Below, one piece after another: positions 23,402 to 32,733 of a stretch of 47,068 nt of DNA. The DNA is from Verrucomicrobiota bacterium (GTDB lineage: Bacteria > Verrucomicrobiota > Verrucomicrobiia > Chthoniobacterales > UBA10450), in assembly GCA_003219125.1 (NCBI GenBank), contig QHPP01000110.1, positions 1 to 47,068 on the forward strand, in the 5' to 3' direction. Every line of letters begins with the position of its first letter. Within the stretch, counting starts at the first letter, position 1. The translations under genes were made by a program, and so were the position numbers. A model generated the notes under the pieces. The model was given only the letters and a program-made list of their open reading frames with translations. It was not told the DNA's origin and searched no databases.

Positions 23402-24075
23402 CAAAATGATTGTTTGCGAGCGACAAGAAAGAATTGCTCGCCGAATAGCCGCCAAAGGAAAGGGAGCTTCAGGTAAATCGCGATTAAGAGCGTTGGAAAG
23501 GATGGCCCTGTGGCCATGGTATAAGGCAGGAATTTTGCAACTGCCTTCTCGATAGTAAATCCGGTCGCGCGTAGCCCTTCGGCCAATGATTTTTCCGTCA
23601 ACGGAATTGAGTGGTCCCAAAAGTCCCAATATCTTCCCGGTAAGTATTTGATGTTCGGCCCCAATGCAATAAGGCAGCCGCCTTCACGCAGACAGCGATG
23701 GGCTTCGTGGAGAGTTCGGTTGAGCGATTCCTTATCGGGCAGGTGCTCAAAAAAGTTACTGGTAAAAACAACATCAAGATCTTGGTCGGGCAGGCTCCAA
23801 CGAGTCGAGCAGTCTTGTTCGAGAAGGGTTACCGACTTGTCCAGGTATTGCTTGGTGGAAGGATTCAGGTCCATCGCCCATTTGCGGCGCGAACGAATAT
23901 GATTAATGAATTGCCCGTAACCACAACCAAGATCAAGAACATTACCATCTTCGGGAACCAAACGTTGCCAAAACTCCGAACACAAAGTCGCCCATACTTG
24001 GTCGCGATATTCCAAGCGATCGCCGAAACGATTCTGATAAAGTGACTGTAGTAGGGCTTTATTCGCTGGGTTCAC
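23401..24075 (-). CDS. Class I SAM-dependent methyltransferase
   Basis: A 224-residue methyltransferase. Motif I is VLDLGCGYGQFINHI (about 46-60), the acidic residue is in AMDLNP, motif II-like is LDVVFTSNFFEHLPD, and motif III is EAHRCLREGGCLIALGPN, as in the Methyltransf_11/23 group. A C-terminal hydrophobic stretch (FPTLLIAIYLKLPFLWRLFG) suggests membrane association. It starts at GTG 24075 inside the tail of the GT2 gene (17-bp overlap), so the two are translationally coupled. The acceptor is probably a sugar or lipid-linked glycan intermediate, inferred from neighbours. Immediately after its stop lies a GT2 remnant. Confidence 0.88.
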   Translation of the reverse strand: MNPANKALLQSLYQNRFGDRLEYRDQVWATLCSEFWQRLVPEDGNVLDLGCGYGQFINHIRSRRKWAMDLNPSTKQYLDKSVTLLEQDCSTRWSLPDQDLDVVFTSNFFEHLPDKESLNRTLHEAHRCLREGGCLIALGPNIKYLPGRYWDFWDHSIPLTEKSLAEGLRATGFTIEKAVAKFLPYTMATGPSFPTLLIAIYLKLPFLWRLFGEQFFLVARKQSF

Positions 24076-24862
24076 TTGTTTTCTTGTAGTCGCCGCGGCT
24101 AAAGTATTTTTCTAACCAAATATAAAGGCAAATGAAAAGGTAACGGCTGCCCATTTCTTTGATCTTGAGTTTGGCGGCGCCAGTGCGGCGATTGCGCCAT
24201 GTAATTGGAATCACCGTCCAAGTATAACCGCGCACGATCGCTTTTAGCGGGATTTCGACAGTCAAGTTAAAATGCGGCGAGAGGAATGGGCGGCAACCGT
24301 CGATGACTTGCCGCCGGTAGGCCTTAAAGGCATTCGTAATATCGTTAGGTTTGATCCGAAAAAGGGCGCGAATGAATAAATTAGCGCAGCGATTGACCCA
24401 AAGTTTGAGCCAGGGATAATCAATGACGCCGCCGCCTTTGACAAAACGACTGCCGAATACGCAGTCATAACCGGAGTTAAGGACCCGCCAGTAACGCACC
24501 ACGTCACGGCAATCGTCCGATTCATCAGCCATCATAATGACTAGAGCGTCGCCTTTGGCATGGTCGAAACCGAGGACGACGGCGCGGCCGAATCCATGCG
24601 CTTCCAGATTTTGAAGTGGACGCAAGGTTTCCACCCGTTTTTGCGTTTCCTGCAAAACGTTCCAGGTATTATCGGAGCTTCCATCGTCGATAACGATGAT
24701 TTCATGGGGAACGTTGTTGAGGCGTAACTCGACGTGCAGATGTTCCACCGTCGCGGCGATGCATCCGGCTTCATCGCGCGCTGGAATGACAACGCTGAGG
24801 AGCTGTAGGGGCGGTTGCTCTCGCGGCGGGTCGGTCACGGCGACGAGGAGAGGTCGAGCCAA
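24059..24862 (-). CDS. Family 2 glycosyltransferase, dolichol-phosphate-mannose synthase-like
   Basis: GT-A fold enzyme of 267 residues: LLSVVIPARDEAGCIAATVEHL at the N-terminus, IIVIDDGSSDNTW, then MMADESDDCRDVVRYWRVL where DxSDD takes the place of the DxD metal site. GSRFVKGGGV and the acceptor region NRRTGAAKLKIKEMGSRYLF follow. This arrangement matches polyprenyl-phosphate sugar transferases such as DPM1-like enzymes. Only a weak C-terminal hydrophobic stretch is present, so it is peripheral rather than multi-pass. It overlaps the upstream epimerase by 28 bp and the methyltransferase by 17 bp. It is likely part of a surface-glycan operon; the sugar is unknown. A fragment of a paralogue lies downstream. 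Confidence 0.92.
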   Translation of the reverse strand: MARPLLVAVTDPPREQPPLQLLSVVIPARDEAGCIAATVEHLHVELRLNNVPHEIIVIDDGSSDNTWNVLQETQKRVETLRPLQNLEAHGFGRAVVLGFDHAKGDALVIMMADESDDCRDVVRYWRVLNSGYDCVFGSRFVKGGGVIDYPWLKLWVNRCANLFIRALFRIKPNDITNAFKAYRRQVIDGCRPFLSPHFNLTVEIPLKAIVRGYTWTVIPITWRNRRTGAAKLKIKEMGSRYLFICLYIWLEKYFSRGDYKKTSEPSE

Positions 24863-25905
24863 TTCGGATTGCGTTGCGCGTGGTTGGCAATTTCATCGAG
24901 AATGGAGGGAAGGTCACGCTTTGGTCGCCAGTTAAACTGGGCAGTAGTTTCTCGGTTATCCATTACCAGCCATGGAACGTCGAAAGAGCGCGGCGTGGGA
25001 TCCGATTCGACCGAATGTTTTCCGAAACGCTCCGCGCACCAACTTGTAAGTTGGGCCAGAGACATGGCGTTTCCCATGCCGCCCCCGACATTGAACGTCG
25101 TGACTCCAGATTGCCCGGAGTATTCTATTTGCTGCGCAATAAGCTCGGCCAAATCGTTGGGATGAAGCGCATCCCTAACCTGTCGACCCGAGCTATCAAA
25201 GCCGACGTATTTCAGGGGACGCTTTTGCGCGTAGGCATGTAACCAGTAAGAGAAAATACCCTGCTCTGACGTCCCAAACTGACCTGCCCCCGCGATAACG
25301 GCACAGCGATTGATCCACAAAGGAAAAGAGAAACAATGTTTGTATTCCAGAGCCAGGCACTCCGACGCCAGCTTGGTGCTGCCGTAGAGTGAGATCGGAG
25401 GCAAAGTTGAGAATTCTGTCGTCAGTCCGTTAGCTGACGCGCCTTGGACTGGAGCGGCGGCTTGATCCCAATCGAAAGCGCGCTCGCCTTTGATTAACGG
25501 CAAGCTCGCCAGCGCTGGAATAGAGTAGACACGGCTGGTACTGAGAAGGATAAGACCTGCCTGAGCGCGCTTGCAAAACTCCAGCAGGTTTACCGTTCCG
25601 TAGAGGTTATGTTCGATCACTTGCCGGGAGCTGCTGCGATTATCTACTCCTGCTAGCACGCTTGGATTGGCAGCTGCGTCAATTACCCAATCAACCGCGG
25701 GAAGGTTCTCGAAGTCCGAAGCACTTCGAACATCGCCGTGCTGGACGCTGATTCCTCGAGAGCGCAAGAACGAGCGATTGATCTCGCTTCCGGGCCTGGC
25801 GAAGTTATCGATTCCACTAATTTTGAAAGAAGGCCGGTGTTCACGAAACCAAGTTGTGAGTGAACTGCCGACAAAGCCGCAGATTCCGGTGACGAAGAGT
25901 TTCAT
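24835..25905 (-). CDS. NAD-dependent nucleotide-sugar epimerase, CDP-paratose 2-epimerase-like
   Basis: Extended SDR of 356 residues starting at MKLFVTGICGFVGSSL; a Met five codons upstream is also open. GxxGxxG motif at 7-14, IDNFARPGSEIN, HGDVRSASD, LLSTSRVYS (Ser region), and the catalytic YGSTK (Tyr-x3-Lys). The IDNxxRxG and SEINxxxL pattern plus LGALEYK-like ECLALEYKHCF recalls CDP-paratose/CDP-tyvelose 2-epimerase. This subfamily call is moderate. It is the first gene of the epimerase-GT2-methyltransferase run on the minus strand. GT2 and methyltransferase downstream suggest it makes or modifies the transferred sugar. Confidence 0.88.
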   Translation of the reverse strand: MKLFVTGICGFVGSSLTTWFREHRPSFKISGIDNFARPGSEINRSFLRSRGISVQHGDVRSASDFENLPAVDWVIDAAANPSVLAGVDNRSSSRQVIEHNLYGTVNLLEFCKRAQAGLILLSTSRVYSIPALASLPLIKGERAFDWDQAAAPVQGASANGLTTEFSTLPPISLYGSTKLASECLALEYKHCFSFPLWINRCAVIAGAGQFGTSEQGIFSYWLHAYAQKRPLKYVGFDSSGRQVRDALHPNDLAELIAQQIEYSGQSGVTTFNVGGGMGNAMSLAQLTSWCAERFGKHSVESDPTPRSFDVPWLVMDNRETTAQFNWRPKRDLPSILDEIANHAQRNPNWLDLSSSP

Positions 25906-26028
25906 TGCGAGAAGCGACAATTAGGTTCGGTTGCGGACCAATCAAAATTAATTTTGACCATGGACACGCTGAAGATGACGCTCCTGCGATGGTAGCGAAA
26001 GCACGAACGAAAGGAATAAGCTGTCACC

Positions 26029-26889
26029 GTGAACGATTTTCTTCTGTCCATTTTACTCGGCGTTGTCGAAGGACTAACGGAATTTTTGCCGGTTAGCTCG
26101 ACCGCCCATCTCCGGATCGTTGAAGCACTGCTGCGTCTCGATCTGCACGATGCTTATTGGAAAATGTACACGATCGTGATTCAACTGGGAGCGATCCTGG
26201 CGCTGCCCGTTTATTTCTGGAATCGGATCTTGAAATTTCTTGCAACCTTCCCGTGCGGCGAAAGCGGGGATCGTAATCTTTTCACGCATCCACTCGGTCT
26301 CACCATTATCGCTTTTGTTATTACCGCAGTGCCATCGTTTCTTTTGAAAAAACAGATTGGGCAGAACCTCGAAAATCTTTGGGTGATGGTGTGGGCCCTG
26401 TTCATTGGTGGCATCATTATGTGGCTGGTGGATGCTTTGTGTCGCAATCCACGCACGTTGCGAATGGAGGAAATGTCGTTGCCGCAGGCCGCCTGGATCG
26501 GTTTCGCCCAGATTGCATCGGCCGTTTTCCCAGGAACATCGCGCTCGATGTCCACCATCGCGGCCGGGCAATTGGCGGGGCTTTCCCGGAGCGCAGCGTT
26601 GGAGTTTTCGTTTTTTCTTTCGATGCCGACGATGGTTGTGGCGACCGGTTACGATTTGCTCAAGACCTTGCGGCACGGAAGCGATGAAACAAGACTCGCG
26701 CCGCTGGTCATGACCGGACACAATTGGGTAGTGCTAATGATTGGCGCAATAGTTTCATTTGTGGTGGCATTGGGCGTTGTCGCCTGGTTTATGAACTGGG
26801 TGCGGGCGCGCGGGTTCGCGCCCTTTGCAATTTATCGGATTATTTTGGCGGTGGTATTATTCGGACTGCTGATGGGCGGTTTGATTTGA
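26029..26889 (+). CDS. uppP: Undecaprenyl-diphosphate phosphatase
   Basis: Integral membrane phosphatase recycling undecaprenyl pyrophosphate for peptidoglycan and glycan synthesis. The 286-residue protein starts at GTG 26029, with AAGGAA upstream. It shows the two family signatures, EGLTEFLPVSSTAHL near the N-terminus and PGTSRSMSTIAAGQLAGLSR with the catalytic Ser/Arg, plus LEFSFFLSMPTM. About 8 hydrophobic segments. BacA-family length is usual. It is 4 bp from the next small gene and on the same strand as uppS further on, which completes the carrier-lipid theme. Confidence 0.96.
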   Translation: MNDFLLSILLGVVEGLTEFLPVSSTAHLRIVEALLRLDLHDAYWKMYTIVIQLGAILALPVYFWNRILKFLATFPCGESGDRNLFTHPLGLTIIAFVITAVPSFLLKKQIGQNLENLWVMVWALFIGGIIMWLVDALCRNPRTLRMEEMSLPQAAWIGFAQIASAVFPGTSRSMSTIAAGQLAGLSRSAALEFSFFLSMPTMVVATGYDLLKTLRHGSDETRLAPLVMTGHNWVVLMIGAIVSFVVALGVVAWFMNWVRARGFAPFAIYRIILAVVLFGLLMGGLI

Positions 26890-26893
26890 GGAA

Positions 26894-27298
26894 ATGGCTG
26901 CGACCGACGTGATTCTGCCCGATCTGCAAAGCTGCGTGCTATGTGAGGATGTCCGGCACGAATTCAATGGCATGCAGACGTTGGTGGGCGTGGTCAATGT
27001 CGTACCGGCCCCGCAATTACCTATCACCTGCATGCGACTTTGCATTTGGTCGCGCTGGTGCAGTGGCGCGGGAAAATTCAAGCAGCGCTCGCGCATCGTC
27101 GGCGTGGACGAGCAACAGGTGCTGGCGCAGGCCGAGGTGGATTTTGAGTTAAAGGAAATGGAAGGACACGCCACGAATGTCCATTACTTTGGTGGGGTGC
27201 AGTTCCAGCAGTTCGGACTGCATCACGTCGAGATTTATCTTCAGGACGAACTGCGATTGCGTTTTCCGTTGCCGGTGGTGCGAGTGGTGGCGCAGTAA
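26894..27298 (+). CDS. Small conserved-looking hypothetical protein (possibly DUF6941)
   Basis: A 134-residue protein with MAATDVILPDLQSCVLCEDVRHEFNG, GVVNVVPAPQLPIT, LCIWSRWCSGAGKFKQRSRIV and a C-terminal beta-rich end LQDELRLRFPLPVVRV. The pattern recalls a small uncharacterised family (DUF6941 from memory), which I cannot confirm. It looks like a beta-sandwich soluble protein without signal peptide. It starts 4 bp after the uppP stop, so it is probably cotranscribed. Function unknown. Confidence 0.75.
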   Translation: MAATDVILPDLQSCVLCEDVRHEFNGMQTLVGVVNVVPAPQLPITCMRLCIWSRWCSGAGKFKQRSRIVGVDEQQVLAQAEVDFELKEMEGHATNVHYFGGVQFQQFGLHHVEIYLQDELRLRFPLPVVRVVAQ

Positions 27299-27375
27299 AT
27301 GACCAATCGTTCGGCAGGGATGCCGAATGCAGCGCGGCCGGAAGCCGGCGCTCCCGATACACCGAGCAGACCGCG

Positions 27376-27519
27376 TTACGCTCGCCAAAGGACCAGGATC
27401 AAGATTATCAGAAGCAATAATCCGCCGCCCGGATAATAACCCCAGCCCGAGCTATAGGGCCAGGTCGGCAATGCGCCAATTAACAACAGCACCAGAATGA
27501 TCAGTAGGATGGTACGCAT
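27376..27519 (-). CDS. DUF3309-like small hydrophobic peptide
   Basis: A 47-residue peptide starting at 27519, MRTILLIILVLLLIGALPTW, then PYSSGWGYYPGGGLLLLIIL and VLWRA. This is the DUF3309 layout: two hydrophobic segments around a PTWPYS..WGY.P.GG turn. The longer frame to 27813 runs antisense through purA and is rejected. A weak GAGGT lies 13 nt upstream. Such peptides are common, of unknown function, and often linked to stress. It sits between the convergent DUF6941-like gene and the divergent purA. Confidence 0.8.
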   Translation of the reverse strand: MRTILLIILVLLLIGALPTWPYSSGWGYYPGGGLLLLIILILVLWRA

Positions 27520-27597
27520 ATTTCGTTCAGATACCTCATTATCGCGCCGCATGTCCAGAATGGTCTTGCGCGGGGAGCCGCTGCTCTTATCCTGTGA

Positions 27598-28923
<1,326 letters not shown>

Positions 28924-28925
28924 GG

Positions 28926-29636
28926 ATGGCGGTGCAAAAAATTACTCCGCGACACATCGCCATCATTATGGATGGGAACGGTCGCTGGGCCAGGCAGCGT
29001 GGTTTGCCGCGAATCAAGGGCCACGAGAAGGGGGCAGATGCGGTGCGGGAGTGTGTGGAAGGCTGTGGCGAATTGAAAGTGGAGTACCTGACGCTCTACG
29101 CTTTTTCGGCGGAAAACTGGCAGCGACCGAAGAGCGAGGTTTTCGCCTTGATGCGGCTGCTCGAGAAGTTTTTGAAGGATAAGACGCCGGAGCTGATCGA
29201 GAAAAATGTCCGACTACAGGCAATCGGACGGCTGACCGATTTGCCGGACAACTGTCAGAAGCGTTTGCACGAATCGATCAAACGCACGGCCTCGAACACC
29301 GGGCTTACGCTCATTCTGGCACTCAGTTACGGTGGCCGCGACGAGATCATCGATGGGATTCGCAGTTTGCTGCGCGAAGTTGAGGCCGGTCACATCGATC
29401 GAGCAATGATTAATCCGGAGATGTTTAGCAAACATCTTTACACCCGGTATTATCCCGATCCGGACCTGCTCATTCGCACGTCTGGGGAGATGCGGATTTC
29501 AAATTTTTTGCTCTGGCAACTTTCTTATACCGAGATGTATGTGACGACAAAGCTGTGGCCGGATTTTACGAGGAAAGATTTGTTTGCGGCGGTGGACGAT
29601 TTCGCGAAAAGGCAACGCCGTTACGGCGCGGTGTGA
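28926..29636 (+). CDS. uppS: Undecaprenyl diphosphate synthase (isoprenyl transferase)
   Basis: Cis-prenyltransferase elongating farnesyl diphosphate to the C55 carrier. With ATG at 28926 it is 236 residues; a TTG at 28920 overlapping the purA stop would add two. Motifs: HIAIIMDGNGRWA with the catalytic Asp, GHEKGADAV, LTLYAFSAENWQRP, ALSYGGRDEI, and DLLIRTSGEMRISNFLLWQLSYTE with the conserved Arg/Glu residues. This fits UppS exactly. It follows purA directly, an unusual but tight pairing, and complements uppP upstream. Two palindromic elements follow before hemW. Confidence 0.97.
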   Translation: MAVQKITPRHIAIIMDGNGRWARQRGLPRIKGHEKGADAVRECVEGCGELKVEYLTLYAFSAENWQRPKSEVFALMRLLEKFLKDKTPELIEKNVRLQAIGRLTDLPDNCQKRLHESIKRTASNTGLTLILALSYGGRDEIIDGIRSLLREVEAGHIDRAMINPEMFSKHLYTRYYPDPDLLIRTSGEMRISNFLLWQLSYTEMYVTTKLWPDFTRKDLFAAVDDFAKRQRRYGAV

Positions 29637-29640
29637 TGCT

Positions 29641-29702
29641 ATAGCGGCGGTCTATAACCGCCGAGTCTTAGGTTTTCGGTGCGCTCATAGAGCGCCGCTA
29701 CA
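29641..29702. repeat. TAGCGGCG-type palindromic element
   Basis: Arms TAGCGGCG ... CGCCGCTA flank inner hairpins GGCGGTCTATAACCGCC and GCGCTCATAGAGCGC. It directly follows uppS and could also serve as a transcription end structure. A related but distinct element is at 38471-38530. Confidence 0.7.
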
Positions 29703-29727
29703 GAATGGGTCCGGTGCATAGGATGCT

Positions 29728-29840
29728 GGGTAGCGCACGCGTCTCGCGTGTTGGTTTCGGCGTCTCGCCGAAACAATCTTTTTAGAAGAGTCCGCGAAAG
29801 CGGGACGCTTTCGCCAACACGCGAGACGCGTGCGCTACCC
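29728..29840. repeat. 113-bp palindrome with perfect 27-bp arms
   Basis: Left arm 29728-29754 and right arm 29814-29840 are exact reverse complements; the core of each arm is CGCACGCGTCTCGCGTG. The inside has a second hairpin TTTCGGCGTCTCGCCGAAA and a GCGAAAGCGGGACGCTTTCGC-like hairpin. It lies between the convergent uppS and hemW genes. Confidence 0.9.
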
Positions 29841-29862
29841 GGGCAAAAATAGGCGCGAACTT

Positions 29863-30984
29863 CTACAAGACTTCGATAGTTACAGAATCCGCCAATAACC
29901 TTCCGGCTCGGGTGAGAAAAACGCGGCTATCGTTTCGTGCAAGCAATCCGTTGCTGATCAATTCCTCCGCTTGGATTTGATCAATCGTATCGGCAACAAT
30001 TCCCTCGCGGGTGCGCAGACCGAGAGCGATGTGCTCGGTCCGCTTCATCGCGGGAGTTAGTTTTTCGATTGACGCGACCGGCGATGCGTTAGCGAACAGA
30101 CGCCGGGCATATTCATTATGATCTGCAACGTTCTGCCAGCGCTCGAATCCGCGCGTGGAAAACGCGCTCGGACCGATCCCGATATAGTCCGCGCCGCACC
30201 AGTAAGCCCGATTGTGCTCGGCGTGAAATCCCGAACGCGAATAATTCGAAATCTCGTAGTGCTCGTAGCCAGCCCTCTCGAGTGTCGTCATCGCCAACTC
30301 AAGAAAGCGCGCTTCCGTTTCATCATGCGCGGAAAATTCGCCGCGCTGGAATCGTGCGAGAAACTCAGTGTCCTCTTCGTAGGTGAGACAGTAGGTAGAA
30401 ATATGTTCGGGCTGGAGCATGATCGTTTTCTGCAAGGACTTGCGCCATTGCACTTCCGTTTGTCCGGGTAACGCAAACATCAAGTCGATGCTGATGTTGG
30501 AAAATCCAGCGCCACGAAAAATATGAAACGACTCTTCGGCCTGGGCTGCGTCGTGTTCCCGCCCCAGCAAATGCAACAACTCGTTGTCCCAACTTTGCAC
30601 GCCGAGGCTGATGCGGTTGACGCCTGACTCGCGTAAAGCCGCCGCTTTCTTTACCGAGACGCTCCCGGGGTTTGCCTCAATGCTCCATTCGCGCAATGCG
30701 CCCAAATCGAAAATTTCGTGAAAGAGCTCGAGCAAGTTCTTCAGTTGAGCCGTGCTGAGAACGGTTGGTGTGCCGCCTCCAAAGAATATTGTTTCCAGCG
30801 TCAGGGGGAGTTTTTTTGCAACTCGCCTCGCTTCGGAGGCGAGCGCCTCGCAAAATCGTGCAACCTCGGCCGCGTTCCCACGCGTCTTGTAAAAGGCACA
30901 GTAAGGACAAATGCGCGCGCAAAATGGGAAATGAACGTAAAGGTGCCGGATCACATTTGAGGGGTGCGTCTCATTTTCGCTCAT
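29863..30984 (-). CDS. hemW: Radical SAM heme chaperone HemW (HemN-like)
   Basis: Radical SAM protein of 373 residues. HLYVHFPFCARICPYCAFY carries Cys22, Cys26 and Cys29 (CxxxCxxC) for the 4Fe-4S cluster. The fourth Cys found in coproporphyrinogen dehydrogenase HemN is absent (AFY), which favours HemW, a heme-binding chaperone. FFGGGTPTVL, IEANPGSV, RISLGVQSWD, ISIDLMFALPGQT, and the C-terminal NRAYWCGADYIGIGPSAFS typical of the family follow. The ATG at 30984 is 65 bp from the divergent squalene synthase gene. Older annotation often calls these proteins 'oxygen-independent coproporphyrinogen III oxidase'. Confidence 0.95.
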   Translation of the reverse strand: MSENETHPSNVIRHLYVHFPFCARICPYCAFYKTRGNAAEVARFCEALASEARRVAKKLPLTLETIFFGGGTPTVLSTAQLKNLLELFHEIFDLGALREWSIEANPGSVSVKKAAALRESGVNRISLGVQSWDNELLHLLGREHDAAQAEESFHIFRGAGFSNISIDLMFALPGQTEVQWRKSLQKTIMLQPEHISTYCLTYEEDTEFLARFQRGEFSAHDETEARFLELAMTTLERAGYEHYEISNYSRSGFHAEHNRAYWCGADYIGIGPSAFSTRGFERWQNVADHNEYARRLFANASPVASIEKLTPAMKRTEHIALGLRTREGIVADTIDQIQAEELISNGLLARNDSRVFLTRAGRLLADSVTIEVL

Positions 30985-31049
30985 AAGGTCGTGAATCCTC
31001 CTATGCTCCCATAGTTACATCTCGCGGATCGGATCGAGGTGAGCAACCT

Positions 31050-32105
31050 TTGGCTGTGAACGAGCTCGAATTGCTGAAACCGGTTTCGCGTTCGTTTTAT
31101 CTTTCGATTCGCTTATTGCCACGTGCGTTGCGGGAACCGGTCGCGCTGGCTTATCTACTGGCGCGAACGAGCGACACCATTGCCGATAGCAGCGCCGTTG
31201 ATGCTGGAAAACGAATCGAGCTGCTCGACCGATTTGCGCGCGCGATCGCGGGAAAAGGCCAGGCGGTCGGGGAAGCATTGAAAGAGCTTCTTGTTTCGCA
31301 ACGGAATCCGTCCCAATTGTCGTCCGCCAGTCGCAGGACTAAGGCGCGGCACTCCCCCCAACGAGGGGAGGAGGTGTCGCCCGGACTAAGCGAGGGGGAA
31401 AAGACGCTGCTGGAATCGGCGGAGGCGATTTTGCGAGCGCTGGCAAATCTTTCGACGGAAGATCAGCGCGATGTTCGCGAACTGCTCGCAACCATTACGA
31501 GCGGTCAGCGAGAGGATTTGACGCGATGGGGTCGGGGACTGGCGGCATTGGCCAATGCGGAGGAACTGCGCAACTACACCTATTTGGTTGCCGGTTGTGT
31601 AGGCGAATTTTGGACGCGCGTCTGTTTTCGCAAAGTGCAGAGTTTCACCGCACGCGACGAAGTGGACATGCTCGAGCTGGGAAGGAATTATGGCTGCGGG
31701 TTGCAGTTGGTAAATATTTTGCGCGACGCGGGCAGCGATTTACGCGCCGGTCGCTGTTATTTTCCGGAGGAGGAGTTGCGTGCCGCCAATCTTTCGGCGT
31801 CCGATTTGCTGAACGCGCCGGCTGATTTTCTGCCAATCTATTCGCGTTGGATCGCAGAAGCGCGCGCTGGGCTGGACGCTGGGCTGGAATATTCCATCGC
31901 GATCAATCCCCCGCGTGTGCGGGTCGCCACGGTCCTGCCGGCTAGGATTGGAGTGCGCACGCTTGAACTAATCGAGCAGAGCGGATTGGAGGCTTTACGC
32001 ACGCCGGTGAAAGTTCCGCGCAGTGAAGTGCGCGGTATGATCGCATCAACCACGATTACACTTGCGAGTCAAAGCCGGTTGCGAAGGGCGCGAGCAAAAC
32101 TGTAG
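31050..32105 (+). CDS. Squalene/phytoene synthase family protein with an internal insertion
   Basis: Head-to-head prenyl synthase (351 residues). Start TTG at 31050 is supported by GAGGTG 9 nt upstream; GTG at 31056 is the alternative. Both Asp-rich sites are present: DTIAD (42-46) and NILRDAGSD (226-230), with RSFYLSIRLLP and GRCYFPEEEL. This suggests squalene formation from farnesyl diphosphate, as in hopanoid pathways, although phytoene-type activity cannot be excluded. No other hpn genes are nearby. Residues about 86-118 (basic, Ser/Pro-rich) disrupt the helix between the two sites and coincide with a palindrome-like G/C block at 31305-31403. Confidence 0.92.
   Translation: MAVNELELLKPVSRSFYLSIRLLPRALREPVALAYLLARTSDTIADSSAVDAGKRIELLDRFARAIAGKGQAVGEALKELLVSQRNPSQLSSASRRTKARHSPQRGEEVSPGLSEGEKTLLESAEAILRALANLSTEDQRDVRELLATITSGQREDLTRWGRGLAALANAEELRNYTYLVAGCVGEFWTRVCFRKVQSFTARDEVDMLELGRNYGCGLQLVNILRDAGSDLRAGRCYFPEEELRAANLSASDLLNAPADFLPIYSRWIAEARAGLDAGLEYSIAINPPRVRVATVLPARIGVRTLELIEQSGLEALRTPVKVPRSEVRGMIASTTITLASQSRLRRARAKL
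31305..31403. repeat. Probable repeat-derived insertion inside the squalene synthase
   Basis: Within an otherwise normal helical protein, a stretch with GGCACTCCCCCCAACGAGGGG and GGAGGTGTCGCC forms an imperfect inverted repeat, with GGACTAAG present on each side. It encodes the Ser/Arg-rich segment absent from typical family members. Evidence is weaker than for the lpxB and mutL insertions. Confidence 0.4.
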
Positions 32106-32733
32106 CGGAGGCGTGGTATTTGAGCGCAAGAGAGACTTCGCTTTCACCTGCACTTTAACAATCACTTACACCGTTTTCCGAAGTGCAAGTGAATGTGAAT
32201 GCGTAAGTGCAGGAAATTAATTGTGCCATAGATGACGGCGACCGGTCCGTTTGGCGCAAGGGAAGCAATGATCACTCTTTGCGTCCCAAAGCCGCGTCGC
32301 ATTTGGCGATTTCAGCAGCTACGTTATCGGACGCGTCTTCTACAACTACAACAATGACCTGCTCACCCAGTTCTGCGGTCAGTAGTTCTACTGGTAGCGC
32401 GACGCTCTGCGGAGCCGTTATGGATTGCGGCATTTATCAAAGCGGCTCGCTGCAGACTCGCCCTAGGACAGGATGGGAAATTTTTGCGAAAACCATCTGG
32501 ACTGCCTGCTCGATTTCGTTACCAGTCTCGAAGGAGCGATCACGAACACGAAAGGTAAGATCGCGTTATCAGCTTCGCCGTACGCTGCCGCCGCTGGCGA
32601 CGTCCTTCGGCTGCACCGCTACTTGCGTCAACTCCAGCACACCGATGGATTGCCGCGATTGCCCGCCACATCGGTAGCGCCAACGATTTTCCAACTTAGA
32701 TCATTACACCGCTCATCCAACAACGCCCAAATT
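32106..32733. other. 628-bp non-coding or decayed stretch with an inverted repeat
   Basis: A 9-bp perfect inverted repeat CCTGCACTT/AAGTGCAGG lies at 32147-32155 and 32205-32213. Beyond it, frames are open but with Thr/Ser/Arg-rich shadow-like composition. A fragment such as GDFSSYVIGRVFYNYNNDLL around 32309-32370 looks protein-like but is interrupted by stops. I cannot assign a function; a decayed gene is likely. Confidence 0.45.

Noticed and set aside
32207-32677. 156-codon ORF upstream of the PEP-CTERM gene
   Set aside because: Ser/Thr/Arg/Cys-rich composition and no start signal suggest a shadow of decayed DNA.
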